A DNA stretch of 64,000 nt from Neobacillus terrae (GCF_011393025.1 NZ_JAAOEO010000011.1:62001-126000); one strand, 5' to 3'; counted from the first letter of the stretch, positions 26,171 through 34,934 are shown. The notes: generated by a model not told the origin, from the letters alone. Translations and numbers: made by a program.

Positions 26171-27019
26171 TCAGGATAAAGTAAACGGAGTGTTCAAAGC
26201 TTCGTTAAGGATTCCAGATAATCGCTCTTTATGGTTTTCTTGATTAAATAGAGAGTTATCTAGTTTAACCTTTTTTATATTCAGGCTTTCAAAGATTTTC
26301 TTTTCAAGTTCCTTCCTTGCCTTTAAAACTGCCAAGGTACCCTCAAGACCATGGACACCATTTTTAAGCCCGTATCCCTGGCTGGTATAATAATGGTTAA
26401 AGCCTTCATACCACTCGGACGGCCTTTCCTGAATCGCCTTTTTAAAAGACCTTTCTATATCCTGCTGATCGACATATATCAATAATGGATTTAGCGGTTC
26501 AATTATGGTTGCTAATTCATCAATATAATTTAAAACTGCCTCATTTGCTTCTCCATGCTTCACCATTCCTGTAGTCACAGGATTTTGGATAAAACAGCAC
26601 TCAAAAATATAGATTTTATCTTCGTTCAGGGCTTTTGCAGTAAAGCCCTGCCACTTTTGTGTTATCAGTCGGACATGCTGTTTAAATGGAAGCTCATATA
26701 TATCCTTTTTAGATAAGTGTTCCGATAGTTCCTTGGGAAATAATTTAGCCTCCATCATTTTTTTATAATGAACAACCCAGCCCCCTTCCTTTTGTGAACT
26801 ATAGCCCTGAAGATCCGAGATCTCTTCTTTTAGTATGGATGCGTATTCTTCTTTACTTAAAAAGGCAGCCCCTTCGTAGTCGGCTGGATGATTAAAATCT
26901 CCTTCTAAAAATAATTCCGCGGAAAAACCCTTTTCCGCCAAAATTCCCTTTGCTATCTTTGCTGTTGTCGATTTTCCTGACCCCGGCAGCCCTTCGATAA
27001 GGATTAGTTTTGCATCCAC
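26171..27019 (-). CDS. P-loop NTPase, kinase-like, function unknown
   Basis: About 282 residues. Walker A at the very N-terminus: LILIEGLPGSGKSTTAKIAKGIL. Middle helical region with conserved-looking KWQGF and IFECCFIQNP (a possible Walker B-like strand), then ERPSEWYEGFNHYYTSQGYG. It resembles the thymidylate/adenylyl-sulfate kinase superfamily in overall plan, but I cannot assign a substrate. Start uncertain: a GTG at 27019 lies 7 nt after GGGGGA, whereas an ATG at 27025 directly abuts it. Between polY1 and a CheW gene on the same strand. Confidence 0.72.
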   Translation of the reverse strand: MDAKLILIEGLPGSGKSTTAKIAKGILAEKGFSAELFLEGDFNHPADYEGAAFLSKEEYASILKEEISDLQGYSSQKEGGWVVHYKKMMEAKLFPKELSEHLSKKDIYELPFKQHVRLITQKWQGFTAKALNEDKIYIFECCFIQNPVTTGMVKHGEANEAVLNYIDELATIIEPLNPLLIYVDQQDIERSFKKAIQERPSEWYEGFNHYYTSQGYGLKNGVHGLEGTLAVLKARKELEKKIFESLNIKKVKLDNSLFNQENHKERLSGILNEALNTPFTLS

Positions 27020-27099
27020 ATGCATTCCCCCCAATTTCTATTTATTTTTTTATTCTACTAAGATCGCAAATTAACCTTTTGATTTTAAAAAGCCGCCTT

Positions 27100-27567
27100 C
27101 TATTGGCGGCTTTGCATATATTCTTTCACTTGATTTACACCTTCGATGGAATCTGCAAGAAGCGCTGGATTCAAAACAGTAATTAACCGATGATTAAGAT
27201 TGGCAATACCCGCTAAATAGGCAGTTTTAGGCGAAGCTAGAAAACTAACCTGTTTAAGGTTATCAGACGGGATATCAATAATTTCTTTTGCCTCCCCTAC
27301 CAGAGCACCATATGAAAATTCTCCAGCCTGCAATACAATTAAACGGCTTGAGTCATTAAGAGATAGCGCCCGGTGATAAAGAATGTCTTCTAAGTCAAGT
27401 ACGGGTATAAGTTCATCCCTAACCTCGACAATTCCTTTTACGTAAGAGGGCAAGTGAGGAATTGGAGTTACCTCCTCCAGCTTTTCAATTGATATAACAT
27501 TTTCAATTGGCAGTGCATATTCCTCATTTTCGATTTGAAAAACCACCGCTTTTGTCGTTTCATTCAT
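27100..27567 (-). CDS. CheW-like chemotaxis coupling protein
   Basis: 155 residues from ATG at 27567 (GGAAGGG upstream). A single CheW beta-barrel domain: VVFQIENEEYALPIENVISIEKL, then PSYVKGIVEVRDELIPVLDLEDIL with the typical RG-x-x-IPV-like docking strand, and a closing ITVLNPALLAD. CheW couples chemoreceptors to the kinase CheA. No CheA, receptor or flagellar gene is near, so this is an orphan copy; it might couple a particular receptor encoded elsewhere. Confidence 0.88.
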   Translation of the reverse strand: MNETTKAVVFQIENEEYALPIENVISIEKLEEVTPIPHLPSYVKGIVEVRDELIPVLDLEDILYHRALSLNDSSRLIVLQAGEFSYGALVGEAKEIIDIPSDNLKQVSFLASPKTAYLAGIANLNHRLITVLNPALLADSIEGVNQVKEYMQSRQ

Positions 27568-27702
27568 GTCAAAAGTTCCCTTCCTTTTTGCCAGCGGGCT
27601 TGTTTGCATTATGTATTACTATTAATATAGCATGACTTATACATAAGAAGAAGAAAAATATGCAAAGATTGGAAGCTACTTGAATGTTAGAAGAAATAAG
27701 AT

Positions 27703-27738
27703 AAAAAAAAAGAAGAACCCTCAGTTAGGCTCTTCTTT
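27703..27738 (-). terminator. Terminator of the YqjE-like peptidase gene
   Basis: Minus strand: AAGAAGAGCC / GGGTTCTTCTT hairpin followed by eight T; 10 bp past the stop codon. Confidence 0.82.
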
Positions 27739-27747
27739 CAGTCGATC

Positions 27748-28869
27748 TTATTGATTAGCTACTTCCTCAATGATCGCTAAGACCATTTCCCCGAGCTTGT
27801 ATAATTCTTCAACAGGCATACGCTCATTTGTTGTGTGGATTTCTTCATAACCAACAGCAAGGTTAACGGTTGGAATGCCAAAGCCGGCAATTACGTTGGC
27901 ATCACTGCCGCCACCGCTCTTTTGAAGCTCGCAGCTTCGCCCAATTTTAGCCGCCGCTTTACGTGCTACTTCAACGACATGGTCACCTTCACCGTATTTG
28001 AATCCTGGATACATAACCTGTACATTCACTTCTGCTCTTCCACCCATTTCCTGAGCAGCAGATTCAAAAGCTTCTTTCATTTTAGCTACTTGTGCTTCCA
28101 TTTTTTCAGGAACTAGTGACCTCGCTTCAGATAGGATATCAACACGGTCGCAAACGATATTAGTTTGCTGTCCGCCCTCGAAGCGTCCAATATTAGCAGT
28201 GGTTTCTTCATCAATCCGACCAAGAGGCATTCTCGCAATAGCCTTGGCAGCGATTGTAATAGCAGAAACACCCTTCTCTGGAGCAACACCTGCATGAGCA
28301 GTTTTTCCATAAATAACAGCAGCTACTTTAGCCTGTGTAGGTGCTGCAACAACCACATTTCCTACAAGACCATCACTGTCAAGAGCATAGCCATACTTCG
28401 CTGTCATTAAATTGTGAGCTAATGCTTTTGCCCCAACAAGACCTGATTCTTCACCAACAGTAATAACAAACTGGATAGTTCCGTGCGCAATATTTTGTTC
28501 TTTTAGAACTCGAATTGTCTCAAGCATTACTGAAAGGCCTGTTTTATCATCAGCGCCCAAAATAGTAGTTCCATCGGTTACTACATATCCATCCTTGATG
28601 GAAGGCTTTACTCCTCTTGCTGGAACTACTGTGTCCATATGGGAAGTAAAATAAATAGTATCTACTCCCTCTTTTGTACCCTTAAGCGTACAAACCAGGT
28701 TTCCTGCACCATGACCTGTAACAGCTGTAGTATCATCTTCAAATACATCCACACCAAGGTCAGTAAATTTTTGCTTCAGCACTTTTGCTATTTCTGTTTC
28801 ATATTTTGTTTCTGAATCGATTTGGACTAACTCCAAAAATTCATTTAAAAGACGTTCCTGGTTAATCAT
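27748..28869 (-). CDS. M20-family aminopeptidase/tripeptidase (YqjE/PepT-like)
   Basis: 373 residues from the ATG at 28869, 9 nt after GGAGGG; an ATG two codons earlier is too close to it and the long upstream frame has no support. Di-zinc peptidase of the M20/M28 type: SHMDTVVPARG (first metal His and catalytic Asp), LGADDKTGLSVMLETI (bridging Asp), TVGEESGLVGAKAL (catalytic Glu-Glu), YALDSDG, and a late His in EEIHTTNERMPVEEL. Insert dimerisation domain with KTAHAGVAPEKGVSAI. Equivalent of yqjE; it trims small peptides in the cytoplasm. It is downstream of a repeat element and ends at a terminator. Confidence 0.92.
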   Translation of the reverse strand: MINQERLLNEFLELVQIDSETKYETEIAKVLKQKFTDLGVDVFEDDTTAVTGHGAGNLVCTLKGTKEGVDTIYFTSHMDTVVPARGVKPSIKDGYVVTDGTTILGADDKTGLSVMLETIRVLKEQNIAHGTIQFVITVGEESGLVGAKALAHNLMTAKYGYALDSDGLVGNVVVAAPTQAKVAAVIYGKTAHAGVAPEKGVSAITIAAKAIARMPLGRIDEETTANIGRFEGGQQTNIVCDRVDILSEARSLVPEKMEAQVAKMKEAFESAAQEMGGRAEVNVQVMYPGFKYGEGDHVVEVARKAAAKIGRSCELQKSGGGSDANVIAGFGIPTVNLAVGYEEIHTTNERMPVEELYKLGEMVLAIIEEVANQ

Positions 28870-29026
28870 TCTCATGATCCCTCCGTTATGTACATGTACT
28901 CGCTTTTTCAGTATACCCCTACAATAATTCTTCATCAAATGAAAGAATCGAAAATATTGGATAAAACATTTCTTTAAAAAGTGAAGTCTTTTAAAAATGC
29001 TTTGTTTAGTTGAATGTTGGTCTTCA

Positions 29027-29136
29027 CTAAAATCCACTCCCTTTCCGCGGACGAACCACCGAGCCTCCTCGCTCGTTCCTCACTGCGGGGTCTCTGTTGG
29101 CTCGTTTTTCCGCAGGAGTCTCGTGAATTTTAGCTT
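29027..29136. repeat. Palindromic Bacillaceae intergenic repeat (CCGCGG / CCGCAGGAGTCTCG type)
   Basis: GC-rich island in an AT-rich gap. It opens with CTAAAATCCACTCCC, continues CCGCGGACGAACC, GAGCCTCCTCGCTCG and GCGGGGTCTC, and closes CCGCAGGAGTCTCGTG then AATTTTAG, so its ends are inverted (CTAAAATCCAC / GTGAATTTTAG, one mismatch). Outside it, the sequence AAAGTGAAGTC appears on both flanks as a direct repeat. From memory, this composition matches a short non-coding repeat scattered in many Bacillus genomes; no transposase is present. The remainder of the gap 29137-29276 holds only the mmdA terminator. Confidence 0.75.
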
Positions 29137-29228
29137 TTTAAAAGTGAAGTCAAAATAAACATTAATATTAACCAACCCCTTTAAAAAGAATCTTGTTATA
29201 TTTAACCCCTTGATTTAACAAATTTTTA

Positions 29229-29259
29229 AAAAAACAGGCTGTCTATTTACAGCCTGCTC
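29229..29259 (-). terminator. Terminator of mmdA
   Basis: AGCAGGCTG / CAGCCTG stem followed on the minus strand by seven T. Confidence 0.85.
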
Positions 29260-29276
29260 TCCTTTAACTCCTACTA

Positions 29277-30827
29277 TTATAACGGCATATTAGAATGCTT
29301 TTTCCCTGGTCTAGTTTCCTTTTTATTGCGAAGCATTTCAAGAGCCTGAATAATCTTAATCCGTGTTTCCCGAGGATCAATGACGTCATCGACCATGCCT
29401 CTGCTAGCTGCAACATAAGGATTGGCAAATTTATCACGGTACTCCTCGATTTTTTGCTGCCTTACTGCTTCAGGATTTTCACTATTTTGAATTTCTCGTG
29501 CAAAGATAATATTTGCTGCCCCCTGTGGTCCCATTACGGCTATTTCGGCGTTCGGCCAGGCAAATACAAGATCCGCTCCAATTGATTTACTGTTAAGGGC
29601 AACATAAGCACCGCCATATGCTTTTCGTAAAATAACAGTCAGTTTTGGTACTGTTGCTTCGGAGTAGGCAAAAAGAATCTTGGCACCGTGGCGAATGATT
29701 CCACCGTGTTCTTGTTTAACCCCTGGAAAAAAACCAGTAACATCTTCAAAGGTGATGAGCGGGATATTAAAGGAATCACAAAAACGTATAAATCTGGAGG
29801 CTTTATCAGAGGAATCAATATCGAGTCCTCCTGCCATAAACTTAGGCTGGTTGCAAATAAGACCAACAGTCTCTCCTTTAATTTTGGCAAATCCCACAAC
29901 AATATTTTTCGCAAAATCTTTATGTATTTCCATAAATGAGTCCCGATCGGCCACCTGCTCAATGACCTTGCGAACGTCATAAGGCCTGATAGCATCAAAC
30001 GGAATAATATCCGTTAAGTCCGGACGATAATCATCCTCCTCCGACACTTCCATACGAGAAGGCTTTTCTTCATTATTTTGAGGAAGATAGCTTAGCAGCT
30101 TTCTTACATTTTCCAGAACTTCCTCCTCTGTCGTGCCGCTGAAATGTGCATTGCCGCTGATTGTGTTATGGACTTTAGCCCCTCCCAGGTCTTCAGCCGA
30201 AATTTTCTCTCCTGTTACAGTTTCAATAACCTTTGGCCCTGTGATAAACATCTGGCTTGTTTTCTCGACCATAAAAACAAAATCGGTAATTGCCGGAGAA
30301 TAAACAGCTCCCCCTGCGCAAGGTCCCATAATAACGGAAATTTGAGGAATAACTCCCGAATAAATGGAATTCCGATAAAAAATTTGCCCATATCCATCCA
30401 GTGATACTACACCTTCCTGGATTCGAGCACCTCCGGAATCGTTCAAACCAACAAAAGGTGCTCCATTTTTGGCTGCCAGATCCATAACATTGGCAATCTT
30501 TTTTGCATGCATTTCACCAAGCGCTCCGCCAAAAACGGTAAAATCCTGTGAGAATAAATAAATAGGACGGCCATTCACCTTTCCATACCCTGTTACAACT
30601 CCATCTCCAGGACCTTTTTGGTCTTCGAGCCCAAAGTCGGTGCTCCGATGCTCAATAAACGGATTGAGTTCGATAAAGCTGCCTTTATCCACTAATAGTT
30701 CAATCCGTTCCCTTGCGGTCAGCTTTCCTTTTTGATGCTGTTTTTCAATTCGCTCATCGCCGCCGCCCATTTCTACCTCACGGCGCCTGTCGTACAATTC
30801 GTTAATTTTTTCGTATATATCAACCAT
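29277..30827 (-). CDS. mmdA: Acyl-CoA carboxylase carboxyltransferase subunit (propionyl-CoA type)
   Basis: 516 residues from the ATG at 30827, which overlaps the end of the epimerase gene by 8 bp (translational coupling). Carboxyltransferase beta subunit: transfers CO2 from carboxybiotin to propionyl-CoA, making methylmalonyl-CoA. Seen: GKLTARERIELLVDKGSF, the N-terminal oxyanion loop GGARIQEGV, GPCAGGAVYSPAITDF, and the C-terminal GAKILFAYSEATVPKLTVILRKAYGGAY, all typical of PccB/MmdA. Equivalent of B. subtilis yqjD. No biotin carboxylase or biotin-carrier gene is in the window, so a partner must be encoded elsewhere. Acts with Mce and MutAB. Confidence 0.92.
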   Translation of the reverse strand: MVDIYEKINELYDRRREVEMGGGDERIEKQHQKGKLTARERIELLVDKGSFIELNPFIEHRSTDFGLEDQKGPGDGVVTGYGKVNGRPIYLFSQDFTVFGGALGEMHAKKIANVMDLAAKNGAPFVGLNDSGGARIQEGVVSLDGYGQIFYRNSIYSGVIPQISVIMGPCAGGAVYSPAITDFVFMVEKTSQMFITGPKVIETVTGEKISAEDLGGAKVHNTISGNAHFSGTTEEEVLENVRKLLSYLPQNNEEKPSRMEVSEEDDYRPDLTDIIPFDAIRPYDVRKVIEQVADRDSFMEIHKDFAKNIVVGFAKIKGETVGLICNQPKFMAGGLDIDSSDKASRFIRFCDSFNIPLITFEDVTGFFPGVKQEHGGIIRHGAKILFAYSEATVPKLTVILRKAYGGAYVALNSKSIGADLVFAWPNAEIAVMGPQGAANIIFAREIQNSENPEAVRQQKIEEYRDKFANPYVAASRGMVDDVIDPRETRIKIIQALEMLRNKKETRPGKKHSNMPL

Positions 30828-31242
30828 GATCTCTCTCCATCCCCTTCTTTTCACAAAGCTCGTATAAAATTCCTTCTGTTGATTTAGGATGCATAAATGC
30901 CACCAGCGCACCGCCAGCTCCTGTCTTTGGCTCTTCATTAATCATCCTGATACCTTTTTCCTTCATTTCTTTAATTCTTTCTTCGATTGAATCCACCCTC
31001 AGGGCGACATGATGGATTCCTTCTCCTCGCTTTTCAATATACTTTGCAATAGCACTTTCCTTATTTAATGGTTCAAGAAGCTCGAGCTTCGTTTCACCTG
31101 CTTTTAGGAAAGCGACTCTAACTTTCTCGCTTGCAACTTCTTCTATCCCTAACAATGGGAGTTGTAACACTTCCGTATAAAAAGGAAGGGTTTTATCCAG
31201 TGACTTTACGGCAATTCCAATATGATCGACTTTTTTTATCAT
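30820..31242 (-). CDS. mce: Methylmalonyl-CoA epimerase
   Basis: 140 residues, a glyoxalase/VOC fold made of two beta-alpha-beta3 modules. VDHIGIAVKSLDKTLPFY (metal His at residue 7), ESAIAKYIEKRGEGIHHVALRVDSIEERI (second His) and late Glu in SLYELCEK-type end (TEGILYELCEK). It interconverts the R and S forms of methylmalonyl-CoA, linking the carboxylase product to the B12 mutase. Equivalent of yqjC. First gene of an operon with mmdA; a strong cre-like site lies 50 bp upstream. Confidence 0.9.
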   Translation of the reverse strand: MIKKVDHIGIAVKSLDKTLPFYTEVLQLPLLGIEEVASEKVRVAFLKAGETKLELLEPLNKESAIAKYIEKRGEGIHHVALRVDSIEERIKEMKEKGIRMINEEPKTGAGGALVAFMHPKSTEGILYELCEKKGMERDHG

Positions 31243-31292
31243 CTTAATCCCCTTCTATTTTTTATCAGGCATAGACAATCCTTTGCCTAATT

Positions 31293-31306
31293 TTTAAGCG
31301 TTTACA
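31293..31306. promoter_or_regulatory. Strong cre-like site upstream of mce-mmdA
   Basis: TTTAAGCGTTTACA fits the CcpA consensus TGWAARCGYTWNCA at 13 of 14 positions. On the minus strand an AT-rich stretch with a -10-like TAAAAT lies immediately upstream of it, so bound CcpA could block transcription of the carboxylase-epimerase operon. Confidence 0.6.
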
Positions 31307-31398
31307 ATTATTTTAATATAAATTCTGATTTGAGGAAAATATTAAACAAATCTCTATTCGCTAAAAATGTCATAAAATCCTTCCTAAATTTTGAGGAA

Positions 31399-31411
31399 CG
31401 GACATTGTCCG
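31399..31411. promoter_or_regulatory. Short dyad upstream of prli42
   Basis: CGGACA-T-TGTCCG, 6-bp perfect arms, about 60 bp before the prli42 start. No known regulator matches with confidence. Confidence 0.35.
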
Positions 31412-31471
31412 CAAGGGAAATTCAAGTTACAATAGGAATAAATATTTCGCTTTCACAAGGAGGAGAGTTCA

Positions 31472-31567
31472 TTGAGAAATCGGAAATCCAGAAAAATTGT
31501 TGTGTATCTAATGCTATTTGCCATGCTTGCTTCCACCCTCCTGCTAGGGATTGCACAGTTCTTTTAA
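31472..31567 (+). CDS. prli42: Stressosome-associated miniprotein Prli42
   Basis: 31 residues from a TTG at 31472 with an optimal AAGGAGGAG site 6 nt upstream. The N-terminus is strongly basic (MRNRKSRKIVVYL) and the rest a single membrane segment (MLFAMLASTLLLGIAQFF). This is the pattern of Prli42, first described in Listeria, a membrane miniprotein reported to tether the stressosome (RsbR) and needed for stress signalling and intracellular survival there; Bacillus homologues are conserved near yqjC. Too short for most gene finders. It converges on the L,D-transpeptidase gene across a bidirectional terminator. Confidence 0.88.
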   Translation: MRNRKSRKIVVYLMLFAMLASTLLLGIAQFF

Positions 31568-31644
31568 TAATAAAACGCCTCAAGTTGTGACTTTACACGA
31601 TGGCTACATTACCATAGAAAAATCCTATAATTAAAGCCAAACAA

Positions 31645-31675
31645 GGGACTGTCCGGCAATGGACAGTCCCTTTTA
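31645..31675. terminator. Bidirectional terminator
   Basis: GGGACTGTCC / GGACAGTCCC perfect 10-bp stem, TTTTATT on the right; lies between prli42 and yqjB and overlaps the yqjB stop. Confidence 0.88.
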
Positions 31676-32191
31676 TTGAATGGCGTTATATTCTTTTGCA
31701 AGTGTATGAAAAGATTTCTTTGATGAAAGCACAAGTACCTTAGTCCCAAGAGGGATTAATGGATAGAGCGACTTGATGACTTCATTCTGCGTCCTTATGC
31801 AGCCCTTTGAAACATATTTTCCGATAGATACAGGCTGGTTGGTTCCATGGATTCCATATGAACGGCCATCCGTTCCTTTAGCATCAAAACCAATCCACCG
31901 TGCTCCGAGTGGATTTGCAGGACTGCCACCTGGTATATTCTTCTTTCGGTAATATGGATCTTTTGCTTTTACTGTAACGGTAAACAGCCCTTCAGGTGTC
32001 AGTTTCTTCGTCTTGCCCGTACCTACACTAACAACTGTTTGAACCCGATTATTTTCTACAAAAGCCATTTCATTGGTTTTTTTATTAACAATTAAGAAAG
32101 GATCGCCTGGAACAGGATTAGGGCCAAGCGGCCAAAGGGGAGAAAGAAAAATAGAAAGTAGAATTGGGGAAAGCATTTTCAGAATCAGCAT
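31673..32191 (-). CDS. yqjB: Secreted L,D-transpeptidase (YkuD domain)
   Basis: About 172 residues from the ATG at 32191. An N-terminal hydrophobic signal (MLILKMLSPILLSIFLSPLWPLG) is followed by a YkuD catalytic domain: FLIVNKKTNEMAFVENN, YGIHGTNQPVSIGKYVSKGCIRTQNEV with the catalytic His and Cys in HGTN...SKGCIR. Such enzymes form or exchange 3-3 peptide crosslinks in peptidoglycan, or act on spore cortex. It begins inside or just after the end of yqjA on the same strand, so the two are cotranscribed. Confidence 0.9.
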   Translation of the reverse strand: MLILKMLSPILLSIFLSPLWPLGPNPVPGDPFLIVNKKTNEMAFVENNRVQTVVSVGTGKTKKLTPEGLFTVTVKAKDPYYRKKNIPGGSPANPLGARWIGFDAKGTDGRSYGIHGTNQPVSIGKYVSKGCIRTQNEVIKSLYPLIPLGTKVLVLSSKKSFHTLAKEYNAIQ

Positions 32192-32213
32192 CTCTGTCAC
32201 CTGCTTTTTCCCG

Positions 32214-33209
32214 TTAGTGTGCTTCTGTCTTCCTCTTTTCATACACTTTCCTGCTGTTTTTTAATCCTTTAAAAGAACTTTTTATAATAAGATAATCTTT
32301 CATTTCATTTATTAACTGAAAAAGGGCTGCTCTTGTTTCAAATTCTTCCCTTGTTTTTGGAAGCTCCATTTCCTCAAATTCAGCCTTCATCCTCATAAGT
32401 TTTTCAATATATAAGACTGCCGTATTTCCGGGATGTACATTCTCCGAAAGTTCCTCTAAAAATTCTGCTATCATCTTTCCCTGTTCTACCTGAAGGTCCA
32501 GAGAGGTTACTAAAGGAAGGAGCCTTTCCATGATTTCAAACTGTTTTTCCCGCATTTTGAAATATTGATAATAGATATTTTCATTGGTTAATAGCTGGTT
32601 TTCATTATGGCGGGATGATGTAATTTTACCCTCTTCAAGTATTTGGGCTGTTTCAGTAATCTCACGTCCATCCCAATCGCTTTCCCCATTTCGAAGAAAT
32701 AGAGCCATTTCGGATAATATTTTTTGAAAGTTATCCTCTGCCTTTCTCCTAAGTTCATCCATCCTTTTTTCAACACTCGGCATATACAAATTCATGATTA
32801 AAGCAACGCCTATCCCTGTCACGATAACCCCAAATTCGTTTAGGAATAAACCAGCCGTCACATGTCCGGCAGAATAGATATGAAGTATAATAACGCTGCT
32901 GGTCACAACACCATCTTTTGCTTTTAACAAAACAATGGTAGGGATGAAAAAAAGGAGCAAGACCCCTATCATAACAGGATGGTAGGCAGCCCCTTCAAAA
33001 AAAATAGCTGAAAAAGGCATAGCAAGCATACAGGCTAGAAACCGGTCCCATGCCGTCCTAAATGAACGCATTTTCGTAACCTGTATGCATAAAATTGTAA
33101 GAATTCCTGCCGAAACGAAATTATGAAGGCCAAGTTTTTGGGCAATGATTATTGAAATGGCTGTCCCCGCAGCCGTTTTTAATGTCCGGTAACCAATTCT
33201 AAATTTCAC
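32214..33209 (-). CDS. yqjA: Aromatic acid exporter family membrane protein (YqjA-like)
   Basis: 331 residues. Four or five membrane segments in residues 1-140 (FRIGYRTLKTAAGTAISIIIAQKLG, ILTILCIQV, FSAIFFEG, VLLLFFIPTIVLLKAKDGVV), then a long helical cytoplasmic domain (residues 150-331) rich in Glu/Lys, as in the ArAE/DUF939-type family. The family includes exporters of aromatic acids such as p-hydroxybenzoate; the physiological substrate here is unknown. Cotranscribed with the L,D-transpeptidase. Confidence 0.84.
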   Translation of the reverse strand: MKFRIGYRTLKTAAGTAISIIIAQKLGLHNFVSAGILTILCIQVTKMRSFRTAWDRFLACMLAMPFSAIFFEGAAYHPVMIGVLLLFFIPTIVLLKAKDGVVTSSVIILHIYSAGHVTAGLFLNEFGVIVTGIGVALIMNLYMPSVEKRMDELRRKAEDNFQKILSEMALFLRNGESDWDGREITETAQILEEGKITSSRHNENQLLTNENIYYQYFKMREKQFEIMERLLPLVTSLDLQVEQGKMIAEFLEELSENVHPGNTAVLYIEKLMRMKAEFEEMELPKTREEFETRAALFQLINEMKDYLIIKSSFKGLKNSRKVYEKRKTEAH

Positions 33210-33251
33210 TCATTCATCTCCTGCCCCCATCTTATAATCTCTTTATAAAAG

Positions 33252-33279
33252 AAAAAGATGACCCGAAGATCACCTTTTT
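33252..33279 (-). terminator. Terminator of the artPQR operon
   Basis: 12-bp stem AAAAAGGTGATC / GGTCATCTTTTT closed by a TTCG tetraloop. Confidence 0.88.
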
Positions 33280-33375
33280 CTGTGAAAAAATTATAACCTT
33301 GAATTATTGTTAATGTCCAGTTGCTGAGTCTAACCACTATTTGTTGTTTCCGTTCCTCTTTAAAAGAGTTCCTAA

Positions 33376-34098
33376 TCACAGCATTTTCTGAAGGAAGTCC
33401 TGAGCACGCTGGCTTTTTGGATTTTCAAAAAACTCTATAGGTGGTGCATCTTCCACAAGCTGGCCTCCATCAAGGAATAATACTCTGTCTGCCACCTCAC
33501 GGGCAAATCCCATTTCATGAGTTACGATAGCCATGGTCATTCCGGTATGAGCCAATGATTTCATAACGTCCAGAACCTCTTTTACCATTTCAGGGTCAAG
33601 AGCAGAAGTTGGCTCGTCAAAGAGCATGACACTTGGCTGCATTGCGAGTGCCCTTGCAATTGCCACACGCTGTTTCTGGCCGCCTGATAAACGGGTTGGA
33701 TACTCTTTCGCTTTATCTGATAAGCCTACTCTGTCCAGCAGGTCCATACCTATTTTTTCTGCTTCTTGCTTTGATAAACCTTTTACTTTAATAGGTGCAT
33801 ACGTCAGATTTTCCATTACGGTTTTGTGAGGAAACAAATGAAAATGCTGAAAAACCATCCCGACATTCTGCCGTATTTTCATTATATTTGTTTTTTTATC
33901 GGTTACTTTATAATCACTAATCCAAATTTGGCCGCTTGTCGGTATTTCCAGGAGATTTAAACAGCGAAGAAAGGTTGATTTCCCTGACCCCGAAGGACCA
34001 ATGATTGCTACAACTTCCCCTTCTTTAATTGAGGTTGTAATTCCTTTTAAGACCTCAAGCTTGCCAAAATTCTTATGCAAATCATCCACTTTAATCAC
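33376..34098 (-). CDS. artR: Amino acid (arginine-type) ABC transporter ATP-binding protein
   Basis: 240 residues. Walker [17 protein letters not shown]-loop [15 protein letters not shown], signature [17 protein letters not shown], Walker [16 protein letters not shown], and H-loop [13 protein letters not shown] are all intact. Polar amino acid importer subfamily. Equivalent of B. subtilis ArtR (YqiZ). Its start overlaps the permease gene by 8 bp. Confidence 0.93.
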   Translation of the reverse strand: MIKVDDLHKNFGKLEVLKGITTSIKEGEVVAIIGPSGSGKSTFLRCLNLLEIPTSGQIWISDYKVTDKKTNIMKIRQNVGMVFQHFHLFPHKTVMENLTYAPIKVKGLSKQEAEKIGMDLLDRVGLSDKAKEYPTRLSGGQKQRVAIARALAMQPSVMLFDEPTSALDPEMVKEVLDVMKSLAHTGMTMAIVTHEMGFAREVADRVLFLDGGQLVEDAPPIEFFENPKSQRAQDFLQKML

Positions 34099-34750
34099 TG
34101 CGTCTCATTCTCCTTTCAAGGGCTTTGCCAAGAATCGTCAGAACCATAACCATGATGTAGTAAATCAAGCCGGCAATAATTAATGGTTCAAAGAATGAAA
34201 AATTATCTGCCCCAGCCTGGTAAGAACGGCGCATAACATCTGTTACTCCAATGGTAGTAACGATTGCTGATTCTTTTGTTAATGTAATAAATTCATTCAT
34301 CAAGGCAGGCAAGATATTTTTTAAAGCCTGCGGCATGATGATATCCCACATCATTTTTCCATAGGGCACTCCAAGTGCCATAGCCGCTTCCTTTTGTCCT
34401 TTATCCACTGCTAAAATACCGGCACGGATAATCTCGGATATATATGCAGCTGAATTCATCGCGAAGGATAAAATGGCAGCTGTATACGGTTCAATTTGGT
34501 AGCCGAAAATTTGTGGTGAACCATAGTAAATAAGCATCAATTGAAGCACGAGCGGCGTACCTCTAAATACAGAAGTGTAGGCATCTGCCAGCCAGCCCAA
34601 CACTTTAACCGTACTAATTTTGAAAAAAGATAAAATAATACCAAGCGCAAAACCTAAAATCCCTGCTAAAATAACAATTTGCAGTGTTACCTTGATACCC
34701 TTCAATATATAGGGGATTGAGGGTATAAATTGTCCAAAGTCCAGATTCAT
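34091..34750 (-). CDS. artQ: Amino acid (arginine-type) ABC transporter permease
   Basis: 219 residues from the ATG at 34750 (GGAGGGG upstream; an earlier ATG at 34771 is possible). HisM/GlnP family with five membrane segments and the EAA loop [29 protein letters not shown], which docks the ATPase. Equivalent of ArtQ (YqiY). Separated from artP by a 160-bp gap with a hairpin. Confidence 0.92.
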   Translation of the reverse strand: MNLDFGQFIPSIPYILKGIKVTLQIVILAGILGFALGIILSFFKISTVKVLGWLADAYTSVFRGTPLVLQLMLIYYGSPQIFGYQIEPYTAAILSFAMNSAAYISEIIRAGILAVDKGQKEAAMALGVPYGKMMWDIIMPQALKNILPALMNEFITLTKESAIVTTIGVTDVMRRSYQAGADNFSFFEPLIIAGLIYYIMVMVLTILGKALERRMRRSD

Positions 34751-34864
34751 TCGAGTGATCCACCCCTCCATATTAACTAGCCAATACTTAAAGAAAAGCT
34801 TGGCAATGGTAAAGCCTCAGCTTCTATTATTTTTCAGATTTTTGCAAATAAATTTTGTTCAGCT

Positions 34865-34898
34865 AAAAACGTTCAGAAAGCCAATGCCCTCTGAACGT
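34865..34898 (-). terminator. Intra-operon hairpin between artP and artQ
   Basis: Minus strand ACGTTCAG / CTGAACGT with a 14-nt loop and TTTTTA after it. It probably terminates part of the transcripts so that the binding protein is made in excess of permease and ATPase. Confidence 0.75.
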
Positions 34899-34934
34899 CC
34901 ATTTCATTTTTCTCAACTAATATAGCCGATATTG

